A stretch of DNA of 64,000 nucleotides from JAJPKK01 sp963787675 (GTDB lineage: Bacteria; Pseudomonadota; Alphaproteobacteria; Rhizobiales; Xanthobacteraceae), in assembly GCA_963787675.1 (NCBI GenBank), contig CAWBDV010000020.1, positions 1-64,000 on the forward strand, given 5' to 3'. The position numbers were made by a program, and so were the translations under genes. Position 1 is the first letter of the stretch. Each line of letters begins with the position of its first letter. This document shows, one piece after another, positions 43,990 to 53,535 of this stretch. Under the pieces are notes generated by a model, which saw only the letters and a list, made by a program, of their open reading frames with translations, was not told the origin of the DNA and made no database searches.

Positions 43990-45014
43990 CCGCTCACCCG
44001 CTGGACCTCGCCCGCGAGCAACTGGGCGAATCTCGCGCGCGCTGCGGCGATATCGATCGCCTCGGCTGCCGCGCGACTGGCCAGAGCGCGCGACGTTCTT
44101 TCAAGGGCGCTACCCGCGAGCAGCGGGCTATTCTCCGCGACCTCCTGCATCTCATCGAGATTGCCGTTGCAATGGAGGGCGAGATCGCACCCCGCCGCCA
44201 GCGCACGACACGTCCGTTCGGCGAGCGTGCCGGACAGTGCCCCCATCGACAGGTCGTCACTCATCAACGCTCCCGAAAACCCTATGTATCCACGAATCAC
44301 CTGCTCGATAATAGTGATCGAGCAGGTCGCCGGAAGCCCGGGATCGATGGCTGTGAATACGACGTGCGCCGTCATCCCCAAGGGGAGCCCTGCAAGCGGC
44401 ATGAAGGCTGCAAAATCGGTCATTTCCAGCACGTCCCGCGAGGTCGCGACGACCGGAAGGCGCTCGTGACTGTCCGCGGTGGCGCGACCGTGGCCCGGCA
44501 AATGCTTGAGGACAGGCAGCACCCCACCTGCCCGCAGACCGTCAGCCACCGCCATTGAGATCGCGGCAACCTGATCCGGCCGGTCGCCGTAGGCACGATC
44601 GCCGATGACCCGGTCAGCACTTGGAACGGGCACGTCGGCAAGCGGAAGACAGTCGACAGTAATCCCGAGGGCCGCGAGATCGGCCGCGATGAGACGGGCG
44701 CCGAGGCGCGCGGCCTGCAGCCCCAGTGCCGGGCACCGGCGGTAGAGTTCGCCGTAAGTCGCACCGGGGGGATAGGCCGGCCAAAGGGGCGGCTGCAATC
44801 GCTGGACCCTTCCCCCCTCCTGATCGATCAGGACCGGGGCGTCGCGCCCACAAATCGAGCGAAATTCATCAATGAGAGAAGAGACTTGAGCCGGGTCCGC
44901 AATATTGCGCTTGAAGAGAATGAGGCCCCAGGGCGCGGCCTCCCGCAAGAAGGCGCGTTCAATCGGCGTGATCGCCGTACCGGCCAATCCAGTGATGAAC
45001 GCCCGTGCCGTCAT
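43986..45014 (-). CDS. nagZ: Beta-N-acetylhexosaminidase NagZ (GH3)
   Basis: 342 residues. GH3 features: LIDQEGGRVQRLQPPLWP, VPVLKHLPGHGRATADSHER (substrate-binding KH and the catalytic Asp-His loop) and GFSGALMSDDLSMGALSG with the nucleophile Asp. NagZ trims GlcNAc from cytoplasmic muropeptides in cell-wall recycling. It lies between the SPOR protein and scpA, the usual alphaproteobacterial order. Confidence 0.93.
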   Translation of the reverse strand: MTARAFITGLAGTAITPIERAFLREAAPWGLILFKRNIADPAQVSSLIDEFRSICGRDAPVLIDQEGGRVQRLQPPLWPAYPPGATYGELYRRCPALGLQAARLGARLIAADLAALGITVDCLPLADVPVPSADRVIGDRAYGDRPDQVAAISMAVADGLRAGGVLPVLKHLPGHGRATADSHERLPVVATSRDVLEMTDFAAFMPLAGLPLGMTAHVVFTAIDPGLPATCSITIIEQVIRGYIGFSGALMSDDLSMGALSGTLAERTCRALAAGCDLALHCNGNLDEMQEVAENSPLLAGSALERTSRALASRAAAEAIDIAAARARFAQLLAGEVQRVSG

Positions 45015-45048
45015 GCTCGCGGTTCAAAACACGGCCCGGGGATAGGAA

Positions 45049-46809
45049 TTAGTTTCGCAGGACGAAGCAGCTTCCGCCGGCCGATTTGAGACTTTCACAC
45101 AATTGAGTGGCCTCGTCCCTGGAGCCAAACGGGCCGACCTGGGCGGCATAGAAGACGCCCCGCTCGCCCTGATCCTTGCGCCGAATCAGCGGCTGTTGCC
45201 CGTTCAATGCCGAGAACTTGCTTTGCATCGCGCGGAAGCTTGCCTGGGCTTCCGATTCTGTTTTCTGCGCGGAAAGCTGGACAACGTAACCGCCGCCTCC
45301 GCCCTCGCTGGAACGCGTTTGCGGTGGCGCCGCAGTTGCAACCCGCGTCGGCGCCTCTTCGGTGGCACCAGGCATGATGCTCATCGGCGCACCGCCTGCC
45401 GATCCCGTGGCCGTCTGCGTCGTCTCGCGCGGCGGCGGCGCTTCCCGAGGTGCCGCAGCTTGACGCGGCGGTGGCGGTGCGGCGCGGGTTTGGGGCGGAG
45501 GCGGCGCCGCCGCGCGTTCCGGAGCGGGCGCCGTTCCCTGATCCGCACGAATGGTCACGGTCCGAACGCGACGCGGCTCCGTCGAGCCGGATGCGCTAGC
45601 CGGGGACGACGCCGGATAACCACCGACCGATGGGATCGACCCGCTGGCGCCCGGCAGCACTGCGTTGCTGCCCCGCGAAGCCTCACGCACCTCCACGGGT
45701 TCTTCATAGCGCTGCATCGTGCGCTCTGAACCCTCGCTCAGCCTCTCGTTGATGGCCTTGCCCGATCCATCGCCGCTCGGCGTTACCCTGGTCGGCGACG
45801 TATCAGCCTTGATCAACGGCACTGGACCGCTGACGCCGCCTTTGAACACAGTGCGATATCCGAATGCCGCGGCGCTGCCGAACACCGCGAGCCCCAGAAC
45901 CGCAATCGCGATCTTCGTCGTGTTTCGCCGCTTGACCACGGCCGCGCCGTCATCGCTGTCCGTGTGCTCGGCGTATTCGTATCCGTCGTCATAAGCGCCG
46001 GGCTCGGCATACTGACCGTCATATGCGGCAGGCGCATGCCCCGGCACGGTCGCATAGGCCTCGTCGTGTGGATGGGTTTCTACCTGCCCATCCTCGGCAT
46101 ACCCGTGCTCCGCGTACCCTTGCTCGGCGTATGCCTGGTCGGAATATGGCTGATCTGAGTAAACGTGATTGGAATAAGGCTGTTCGGAATACGCCTGATC
46201 AGGATGGGCCCGATCAGGATAGGCCTGATCTGCATAGTCGTCGTGGCGCCAATCGGTAGCGTCACGCTGATGAACGTCTTCGCCCTGCTGGTAGTCGTCG
46301 CGGTGCGTATAGGCTGACGGCTCGCTCGCAGCTGTGTGATCCGTGTCAGCATAATCCTGACGGAACGGAAATCGTGGCTGCTCGCGACGGCCATACTCAT
46401 CACGGACCGGCTCATGACGATCTTGAGCCGGCGAAAAGTCCCGGGTCGGCGGCCGCACCGGTGGAGCGCGGTCTTGCGTCCGATCCTGGGGCTCATGCTG
46501 TTGCGAGGAATATTTCGGCTGATACTGCTCCCGGGGCGCACCGCGTGGCGGCACCGGTGCGAACGGATCGTTCTGTCCGATCAGGCGAGCGAGCTCCATC
46601 AAGGGGTCGGACGACCCACTCGACCCGCTGCGGCGACCCGTCGCAGGCTGTTCGTACCCGCGCGCATCCTCTTCCTCGTGATCGCGCGAGTTATTCTCGC
46701 GGGGGGGAAAGAAGGGGCGTTGGGGTCGTGGGAATGTGCCGCTCGACATTCTACCTATCGCAACCTCATCGGGCGACGCCATTAGGCGGCGCTTGAACCG
46801 TCCCGTCAA
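45049..46809 (-). CDS. SPOR-domain membrane protein with Tyr-rich pentapeptide repeats
   Basis: Up to 586 residues; internal Met starts (MASPDEVAIG, MSSGTFPRP) are possible. A long disordered cytoplasmic region holds about ten 5-residue repeats of the type DQAYx (~190-240). One transmembrane helix follows (TTKIAIAVLGLAVFGSAAAF, ~295-315), then an Ala/Pro-rich periplasmic linker and a C-terminal SPOR domain (YVVQLSAQKTESEAQASFRA ... FYAAQVGPFGSRDEATQLC). SPOR domains bind denuded septal peptidoglycan, so a division or cell-wall role is likely. It is flanked by argS and nagZ. Confidence 0.85.
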   Translation of the reverse strand: MTGRFKRRLMASPDEVAIGRMSSGTFPRPQRPFFPPRENNSRDHEEEDARGYEQPATGRRSGSSGSSDPLMELARLIGQNDPFAPVPPRGAPREQYQPKYSSQQHEPQDRTQDRAPPVRPPTRDFSPAQDRHEPVRDEYGRREQPRFPFRQDYADTDHTAASEPSAYTHRDDYQQGEDVHQRDATDWRHDDYADQAYPDRAHPDQAYSEQPYSNHVYSDQPYSDQAYAEQGYAEHGYAEDGQVETHPHDEAYATVPGHAPAAYDGQYAEPGAYDDGYEYAEHTDSDDGAAVVKRRNTTKIAIAVLGLAVFGSAAAFGYRTVFKGGVSGPVPLIKADTSPTRVTPSGDGSGKAINERLSEGSERTMQRYEEPVEVREASRGSNAVLPGASGSIPSVGGYPASSPASASGSTEPRRVRTVTIRADQGTAPAPERAAAPPPPQTRAAPPPPRQAAAPREAPPPRETTQTATGSAGGAPMSIMPGATEEAPTRVATAAPPQTRSSEGGGGGYVVQLSAQKTESEAQASFRAMQSKFSALNGQQPLIRRKDQGERGVFYAAQVGPFGSRDEATQLCESLKSAGGSCFVLRN

Positions 46810-46842
46810 TCGCGTAATTGGTCGCGACCGGTGACTGCGGGC

Positions 46843-48618
46843 TCATCTCATCTCGTCAGGCGCATCGACGCCAAGCAAACCGAGCCCGGACGCGAGCACG
46901 GTCACCACCCCCTGAACAAGTGCGAGACGGGCCATGGTCATTTCTGGCTCATCCTGGATAATGAATCGTAAATGCGGCGCATCCTTGCTCCCCTTGGTCC
47001 AGAGACCATGGAATTCGCTGGCTATATCATACAGATAGAAGGCAATTCTGTGAGGCTCGTGGGAAATTGCAGCGGCTTCGACAAGGCGGGGAAATGATGC
47101 AAGGCTGCGCATCAGCCCGAGTTCCACGGGGTCAGTGAGCCTTTCTAGCGGAGCGTCAGCCAAGTACCGAGCCCGCTCGGCAAGCGCAGCCGGAAGTTCC
47201 GGCAGCATCTCTTGGGCTTTGCGGAAAACCGACTGACCGCGGGCATGGCCGTACTGGACGTAGAACACCGGGTTGTCGCGCGATTGTTCGATCACCTTCG
47301 CCAGATCGAAGTCGAGCGGCGCATCATTCTTGCGAAACAGCATCATAAAGCGGACCGCATCGCGACCAACTTCGTCCACCACTTCACGCAACGTTACGAA
47401 GTCCCCGGCACGCTTCGACATTTTGACCGGTTCGCCGGCCTGCAACAGCTTCACCAGCTGGATGATTTTGACATCGAGAGTCGCGGCACCTCCGCTCACC
47501 GCCGCGACGGCAGCCTTCATGCGCTTGATATAGCCGCCGTGGTCTGCGCCCCAGACGTCGATGAGATTCTTGAAGCCGCGATCGACCTTCGATTTGTGAT
47601 ACGCGATGTCGGCGGCAAAATAGGTATAGCTGCCATCAGACTTCTTCAGCGGGCGGTCGACGTCATCGCCGAAATCGGTCGCGCGAAACAAAGTCTGTTC
47701 ACGATCTTCCCAGTCCTCTGACGGCGCACCCTTCGGCGGCGGGAGGCGTCCCTCATAAACCCTCCCCTCGGCCCGCAGCGCAGCGATCGTTGCCGCAACG
47801 GCATCCTCGCCGCCCTCGACCAACGATCGCTCGGAAAAAAAGACATCATGACGCACATTGAGGACAGCGAGATCCTGCCGGATCTCATTCATCATCATGT
47901 CCACGGCTTTTCCGCGCACAACCGGCAGCCATTCGGCTTCGGGCTTGTCGAGCAAGGTACGCCCATATTCGGAGGCGAGTGCAGCGCCGACCGGCCTGAG
48001 GTAATCGCCGGGATAGAGGCCCTCCGGGATAGGCCCGATGTCCTCTCCGAGCGCCTCTCGGTAACGCAGGTAAACGGAGCGGCCGAGCATATCGACCTGC
48101 GCGCCGGCGTCGTTGATGTAGTATTCGCGGGTCACCGCGTAACCGGCGACAGCCAGAAGATTAGCCAGGGCATCGCCGAACACGGCACCACGGCAGTGTC
48201 CCACATGCATTGGTCCCGTGGGATTTGCCGAGACGTATTCGACGTTTACGAGTTCACCCTTTCCGACGTCGCTGCGTGCGATGTCAGTGCCCGAAACGAT
48301 CAGGTCACGAAGAGAATTGCGCCAAACCGAAGGATCAAGCGTCAGATTGATAAAGCCCGGTCCGGCGATATCGACGCGCGCCACCTCGGCGAGTTTGCGA
48401 AGTTCGGCAGCAATTTGCTCGGCGAGGTCGCGCGGCTTGAGGCCGGCATCCTTCGCCAGCGCCATGGCGGCATTGGTCGCAAGGTCGCCATGGGCAGCAT
48501 CGCGGGGCGGTTCCATAATAATCCGGGAGAGGTCGGGAGGGCTTCGAAAAACCCCCGCAGCGGCAAGCGCTTCAACGGCTCTTCCAACGTGGCCTGTAAA
48601 GACAGTGAACACATTCAT
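46843..48618 (-). CDS. argS: Arginyl-tRNA synthetase
   Basis: 591 residues from ATG 48616-48618 (MNVFTVFTGHVGRAVEAL). Class I motifs are HIGH-like PTGPMHVGHCRGAVFGD and KMSK-like PVKMSKRAGDFV. The N-terminal additional domain and C-terminal anticodon-binding helices (HEPHRIAFYLYDIASEFHGLW) are complete. It follows dgt by 47 bases on the same strand. Confidence 0.95.
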   Translation of the reverse strand: MNVFTVFTGHVGRAVEALAAAGVFRSPPDLSRIIMEPPRDAAHGDLATNAAMALAKDAGLKPRDLAEQIAAELRKLAEVARVDIAGPGFINLTLDPSVWRNSLRDLIVSGTDIARSDVGKGELVNVEYVSANPTGPMHVGHCRGAVFGDALANLLAVAGYAVTREYYINDAGAQVDMLGRSVYLRYREALGEDIGPIPEGLYPGDYLRPVGAALASEYGRTLLDKPEAEWLPVVRGKAVDMMMNEIRQDLAVLNVRHDVFFSERSLVEGGEDAVAATIAALRAEGRVYEGRLPPPKGAPSEDWEDREQTLFRATDFGDDVDRPLKKSDGSYTYFAADIAYHKSKVDRGFKNLIDVWGADHGGYIKRMKAAVAAVSGGAATLDVKIIQLVKLLQAGEPVKMSKRAGDFVTLREVVDEVGRDAVRFMMLFRKNDAPLDFDLAKVIEQSRDNPVFYVQYGHARGQSVFRKAQEMLPELPAALAERARYLADAPLERLTDPVELGLMRSLASFPRLVEAAAISHEPHRIAFYLYDIASEFHGLWTKGSKDAPHLRFIIQDEPEMTMARLALVQGVVTVLASGLGLLGVDAPDEMR

Positions 48619-48665
48619 GACGCACGAAATCCGAAATGCTCGCGGATGCCGCAAGCGGGCGCGGC

Positions 48666-49847
48666 CTAACGTAATTCCGGGGTCGAGTCAAAAAGGCGGG
48701 CGTGCTCGGAAAGGGCGTAACGATCCGTCATCCCGGCAATGAAATCAGCGATCGCACGCGCACCCTCGCCTCCTGCCCCATCCCGCGGCGGCAAATCGCT
48801 CGGACAGCGCGTGTAACGCTCGAAGAGATCGCCGACAACCCTCTCAGCGTCCGCCATGATGCGGACGATGCGCGCATGACGGTACATGCGCGGAAACAGG
48901 AAGCCTTTGATCGCGCGATCAGCCGCGGCCATTGCCGGCGAAAATCCGATCACCGGCGCTCCCGCGTGGCGGATATCCTCGACCGACGCAGGATTGCGTT
49001 CGGCGATCAGGCGCCTCGACTGCGCGATCACGTCTTCGATCATCCGGGTGATCAACCGGCGCACCACTTCGTGTGCCCTCCGCACCGGCGCAATGTGTGC
49101 GTGGCCGGGGTCGATCCAGGCTAGGAGATCGGCGACCAAGGGCAACTCCGCGAGGTCGTCCACCGTAAACATGTGGGCGCGGAGGCCGTCGTCGATGTCG
49201 TGGGCGTCGTAGGCGATATCGTCGGCGATCGCCCCTGCCTGGGCCTCGGCGCTCGGGTAGAGCGCGAGCGCAAGGTCGTTGCGGGCGCTGTAATCTGCAA
49301 TCTCGCGCGGCATCTGCCGCGCCGATCGCGGGCCGCCATTGGGGCCGATCAGCGGTCCGTTGTGCTTTACGAGGCCCTCAAGGGCTTCCCAAGTGAGGTT
49401 GAGGCCGTCGAAGTCGGCGTACCGGCGTTCCAGGCGTGTTACCACTGCTAGTGTCTGGGCATTGTGGTCGAAGCCGCCCTGGTCCGCGAGGCAGCGATCG
49501 AGCGCATGTTCGCCGGCATGTCCGAACGGTGGATGGCCGAGATCGTGTGCGAGCGCGCAGGCCTCAGCGAGGTCCTCATCAAGGCCAAGGGCGCGCGCGA
49601 GCGACCGCGCGATCTGGGTGACCTCAAGGGTATGGGTGAGCCGCGTTCTATAGTGGTCACCCTCGTGGTAGACGAAAACCTGAGTTTTGTGGGCGAGCCG
49701 GCGAAAGGCCGTCGAATGAATGATGCGGTCGCAATCGCGGCGAAAATCGCTTCGTGTTGCGCTCGGCGGCTCGCGTCTGAGGCGGCCGCGGCTCTGGGAG
49801 GGATCGGATGCACAGGGCGCGCGCCCCATTCCCATACCGACCGCCAT
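48666..49847 (-). CDS. dgt: Deoxyguanosinetriphosphate triphosphohydrolase-like protein
   Basis: 393 residues. The HD-domain metal ligands are visible: RTRLTHTLEVTQIARSLAR, ACALAHDLGHPPFGHAGE and IADDIAYDAHDIDDGL. The N-terminus FRRDCDRIIHSTAFRRLAHKTQVF is typical. It hydrolyses dNTPs to nucleosides and triphosphate. It diverges from erpA and precedes argS, a common Rhizobiales arrangement. Confidence 0.93.
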   Translation of the reverse strand: MAVGMGMGRAPCASDPSQSRGRLRREPPSATRSDFRRDCDRIIHSTAFRRLAHKTQVFVYHEGDHYRTRLTHTLEVTQIARSLARALGLDEDLAEACALAHDLGHPPFGHAGEHALDRCLADQGGFDHNAQTLAVVTRLERRYADFDGLNLTWEALEGLVKHNGPLIGPNGGPRSARQMPREIADYSARNDLALALYPSAEAQAGAIADDIAYDAHDIDDGLRAHMFTVDDLAELPLVADLLAWIDPGHAHIAPVRRAHEVVRRLITRMIEDVIAQSRRLIAERNPASVEDIRHAGAPVIGFSPAMAAADRAIKGFLFPRMYRHARIVRIMADAERVVGDLFERYTRCPSDLPPRDGAGGEGARAIADFIAGMTDRYALSEHARLFDSTPELR

Positions 49848-49862
49848 TTCGGCACCTTCTCG

Positions 49863-49891
49863 TTGACTGCCATCTGGTCAGCACATAACTA
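49863..49891 (+). promoter_or_regulatory. Candidate erpA promoter
   Basis: TTGACT (49863-49868) and TAACTA (49886-49891) are separated by 17 bases, near-consensus for a housekeeping sigma factor, and end 34 bases before the erpA ATG in the dgt-erpA divergent spacer. Confidence 0.5.
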
Positions 49892-49925
49892 TCGATCGAA
49901 CACGCTGGCAACGGCCGGAACAATC

Positions 49926-50255
49926 ATGGCGACCTCAGTCGTTCTTACGGAACGCGCGGCACGACGAATCGGACAAATCCTCAAGGGCGAGCCGCCCGGA
50001 TCGATGCTGCGCGTCAGCGTCGAGGGCGGCGGTTGCTCGGGCTTTCAGTACAAGTTCGACTTCACGACTGAGAGGGACGATGACGACCTCGTTCTTGCCC
50101 GCGATGGGGCCACCGTGCTGGTCGATCCGGTTTCAGTGCAGTATATGGCAGGCGCCGAAATCGATTTTGTCGACGACTTGATCGGCGCGTCTTTCAAGAT
50201 CAATAACCCGGTCGCGACCTCGTCCTGCGGCTGCGGGACGAGCTTTTCGGTCTGA
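49926..50255 (+). CDS. erpA: A-type iron-sulfur carrier protein ErpA
   Basis: 109 residues from ATG 49926; the longer frame reads antisense through dgt. The three cluster-ligand Cys are visible: GGGCSGFQYKF and SSCGCGTSFSV at the C-terminus. NPVATSSCGCG is the ErpA/IscA signature. It delivers Fe-S clusters to apo-proteins such as the IlvD-type dehydratase. Confidence 0.92.
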   Translation: MATSVVLTERAARRIGQILKGEPPGSMLRVSVEGGGCSGFQYKFDFTTERDDDDLVLARDGATVLVDPVSVQYMAGAEIDFVDDLIGASFKINNPVATSSCGCGTSFSV

Positions 50256-50327
50256 CCGTCGCTAGCAGTCGCCGGCAGGATATGTAGCGCCGAAGAGGCT
50301 AAATCAGCTTCCTCAATCCGGCATCGC

Positions 50328-53300
50328 TCACTCCGCGGCAACGGCGTGCGGTTCGCCAAATTCCCCGTCGTGCCTTGAATCGGCCGGTCGCTCCAGGCGG
50401 CGCTTGAGCAACCGGTCGACCCGGTCGAGATAAAGATAAACGACCGGCGTGATGTAAAGCGTGAGCAATTGCGACACGCAAAGACCACCGACCACGGCAA
50501 CGCCCAGCGGCTGGCGCAACTCGGCGCCTGCGCCCGCGCCGATTGCGATCGGCAGCGCTCCGAACACAGCCGCAAGACTCGTCATCATGATCGGCCGAAA
50601 CCGCAGCAGGCAGGCTTCACGGATGGCCTCGTGAGCCGACGCGCCGACGGCGCGTCGCTGGATCGCGAAGTCGATCATCATGATCGCATTTTTCTTGACG
50701 ATCCCAACCAGCATGACGATGCCGATCATCGCGATCACCGACAGGTCCATCTTGAACATCATGAGCACGAGCAGCGCGCCGACGCCGGCCGAAGGGAGAC
50801 CCGAGATGATGGTGATCGGATGGATGAAGCTTTCGTAGAGAATACCCAGCACCACGAAGGAGGCGAACACCGCCGCCAGAACCAGAACGCCCTGCCCTTT
50901 CAGCGAGTCCTGGAACACCTGCGCGGAACCCTGAAAGCCCGTAATGACCGAGACCGGAAGGTGCGCCTCCTGCTCGATGTCCCGGATCGCATCGACCGCG
51001 GCCCCAAGGGCATAGCCGGGGGCGAGATTGAACGACACCGTCATCGACGGCTGCTGGCCTTGGTGATTGACTTGGAGCGCGCCGACGGTCGGCACGAGCT
51101 TGGTCACCGCCGAGAGCGGCACCGCGGGTCCGGTTGCAGACAACGCGCCGGCGATGCCCGAACCCGATGCGGGAGCAATGCCGTTGACCGCCATGCCGTT
51201 GGTGTTGGTTTTCAAGTAGATCTTAGAAAGGCCAGTCGCATTCGCCTGGATCGCCTTGTCGCATTCCTCGATCACTTGATAGTCGTTGGTTGCGGTGTAG
51301 ATCGTGGCAACTTGGCGCGTCCCAAAGCAGTCGTACAGTTCCTGGCGAATCTGGTCGACCGTGATGCCGTAATTCCCGGCCGCCTCGCGGTCGATCTCGA
51401 TCGTCATCTGCGGATTTCTGACGTAGAGATCGCCGGTGACGTCGCGCAACCCTGGCAGTTTGGCGATCTTCTCAAGCATTTGTGGACCGACGCGGTAGAG
51501 CGTCTCGGTATCGCTTGATTGCAACGTATACTGGTATTCGCTCTTGGAAATGCGGCCGGTGATGTTGATGTTCTGCACGTTCTGGAAAAACGTGAGCATG
51601 CCGGTGACGGAATTGGCCTTGGCCCGCAGCCGCTGGATCACCGCCGTGGAGGTTTCCTTTCGCTCCTCGCGCGGCTTGAGCGCGATGAACAGACGGCCGT
51701 TGTTGGCTGTCGTGATGGGGCCGCCGACGCCGACGCTCGAATTGATGTAATCGATTGCGGGGTCCTGGCGCAGGATATTGGCGATCTCACGCTGCTTTTC
51801 GAACATGGCGGCATAGGACATCTCGGCTGGACCTTCCGTTGTCGCCGAAATGAAGCCGGTATCCTCCGTCGGGAAGAACCCTTTGGGGATCGCGATATAG
51901 AGCCATACCGTGCCGACCAAAGTGCCGAGCATCACGATGAGGACGATCGGTTTGTACTTCAACACCAGATCGAGGGTGATTTCGTAGCCGCGCAGCCATG
52001 ACCTGAACATCGCTTCGAAAGCCCGCAGCACGATATTCTGATGCTCTCCCTCGTGATGGGGTTTGAGCACCCGCGCGCACAGCATCGGAGTGAGTGTCAG
52101 CGAGACAAAGCCGGACAGGATGATTGCGACCGCGATGGTTACCGCGAATTCGCGAAATACACGCCCGACCATGCCGCCCATCAGCAACACCGGGATGAAC
52201 ACCGCGATCAACGCGAAGGTGATCGAGATGATCGTGAAGCCGATTTCTGCCGAACCCTTGAGCGCCGCCTCGTAAGGTCTCATGCCGCCTTCAATGTGAC
52301 GGACGATGTTCTCCAACATGACGATCGCGTCATCGACCACGAAGCCGACCGACAGCGTCAGCGCCAGCAGCGTCATGTTGTTGATTGAGAAGCCGAACGC
52401 GTACATCGCAGCGCAGGTCGCGATCAGCGAGATTGGAACCGCGAGCGCGGGGATGATGGTTGCAGCCGCGGACCGTAGAAAGAGGAAAATCACGAGGACG
52501 ACGAGGCCGATGGCGATCGCGAGCGTAACCTGGACGTCTTTGACGGAGTCCCGGATCGATTGGGAGCGGTCAGCAAGAATTTCCATTCTCACCGATGCTG
52601 GAATCTGGGCGCGATAAAGCGGCAGCCGCTCGCGGATCGCGTCGACAATCTTGATCGTATTTGCGTCAGGCTGCTTGTAGACCGCGAGAACGATAGAACG
52701 TTCATTATTGTAGAAGTTCGCGACAAGATCGTTCTCGACGAAATCGATGACCTTTGCTATCTCGCTGATCTTGAGCGGAACGCCGTTGCGGTAGGCGACG
52801 ATGACGTTGCGATATTCCGCGGCGCAATTCATGGCCGCGGTCGCCGTGATCGTGGTGTTGTTCTTGGCGCCGGCGATGATCCCGACAGGCGTATTGGAAT
52901 TGGTCTTGGCAAGTACGGTGTGCACGTCTTCCAGAGACACGCCGCGCGAAGCTGCCGCAACGGGATCGACCTGGATCCTCACGGCGAATTTCTGGGGCCC
53001 GTACGCAAACACCTGCGCGATGCCGGGGAGCTGCGATATCTGCTGCGCGATCGTGACCTCGGCGTAGTCGTCGACCATTGAGAGCGGCAGGGTATCCGAA
53101 ACAAAGCTATAGAGCAGGATCGCAAAGTCGCCAGGGTTGACCTTACGGAAAGACGGCGGGATCGTCATTTCGATGGGTAGCTTACGTGCCGCTACCGTCA
53201 GCGCCGTCTGCACGTCGAGCGCCGCTCCGTCGATGTTACGGTTGAGATCGAACTGGATGATGATCGACGTATAGCCGAGGGCCGACGTCGACGTGAGCGA

Positions 53301-53534
53301 TGTGATGCCCGCAATCGTCGACAGCTGGCGCTCGATCGGGCCGGCGACGGATGCGCCCATGGTCTCGGGGCTCGCCCCCGGCAGGGTCGCGGTGATCTGA
53401 ATGGTTGGAAAGTCGACCGTCGGCAGCGCCGCGACCGACAGGAGCCGATAACCGAACAAGCCGAACACAATGAGAGCCGCGGTGATGAGCGTCGTCATCA
53501 CCGGCCGGTTGATGCAGGCGTGAGAAATATTCAA
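50328..53534 (-). CDS. RND efflux pump inner-membrane permease (HAE1, MdtB/MdtC-like)
   Basis: 1068 residues with the typical two-fold layout of 12 transmembrane helices and two large periplasmic loops. Landmarks: N-terminal MNISHACINRPVMTTLITAA, the proton-relay Asp pair in SVGFVVDDAIVMLENIVRHI, and GIVKKNAIMMIDFAIQ with the relay Lys region. It starts at TTG one base after the membrane-fusion gene stop. MdtB/C-type pumps export bile salts, beta-lactams and similar compounds; the actual substrates are unknown. No outer-membrane channel gene is adjacent. Confidence 0.92.
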   Translation of the reverse strand: MNISHACINRPVMTTLITAALIVFGLFGYRLLSVAALPTVDFPTIQITATLPGASPETMGASVAGPIERQLSTIAGITSLTSTSALGYTSIIIQFDLNRNIDGAALDVQTALTVAARKLPIEMTIPPSFRKVNPGDFAILLYSFVSDTLPLSMVDDYAEVTIAQQISQLPGIAQVFAYGPQKFAVRIQVDPVAAASRGVSLEDVHTVLAKTNSNTPVGIIAGAKNNTTITATAAMNCAAEYRNVIVAYRNGVPLKISEIAKVIDFVENDLVANFYNNERSIVLAVYKQPDANTIKIVDAIRERLPLYRAQIPASVRMEILADRSQSIRDSVKDVQVTLAIAIGLVVLVIFLFLRSAAATIIPALAVPISLIATCAAMYAFGFSINNMTLLALTLSVGFVVDDAIVMLENIVRHIEGGMRPYEAALKGSAEIGFTIISITFALIAVFIPVLLMGGMVGRVFREFAVTIAVAIILSGFVSLTLTPMLCARVLKPHHEGEHQNIVLRAFEAMFRSWLRGYEITLDLVLKYKPIVLIVMLGTLVGTVWLYIAIPKGFFPTEDTGFISATTEGPAEMSYAAMFEKQREIANILRQDPAIDYINSSVGVGGPITTANNGRLFIALKPREERKETSTAVIQRLRAKANSVTGMLTFFQNVQNINITGRISKSEYQYTLQSSDTETLYRVGPQMLEKIAKLPGLRDVTGDLYVRNPQMTIEIDREAAGNYGITVDQIRQELYDCFGTRQVATIYTATNDYQVIEECDKAIQANATGLSKIYLKTNTNGMAVNGIAPASGSGIAGALSATGPAVPLSAVTKLVPTVGALQVNHQGQQPSMTVSFNLAPGYALGAAVDAIRDIEQEAHLPVSVITGFQGSAQVFQDSLKGQGVLVLAAVFASFVVLGILYESFIHPITIISGLPSAGVGALLVLMMFKMDLSVIAMIGIVMLVGIVKKNAIMMIDFAIQRRAVGASAHEAIREACLLRFRPIMMTSLAAVFGALPIAIGAGAGAELRQPLGVAVVGGLCVSQLLTLYITPVVYLYLDRVDRLLKRRLERPADSRHDGEFGEPHAVAAE

Positions 53535-53535
53535 G

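Noticed and set aside
46090..46245. CRISPR-like array because of regular 15-bp periodicity
   Set aside because: The period is inside a coding frame, there are no spacers, and the repeats encode DQAYx pentapeptides.
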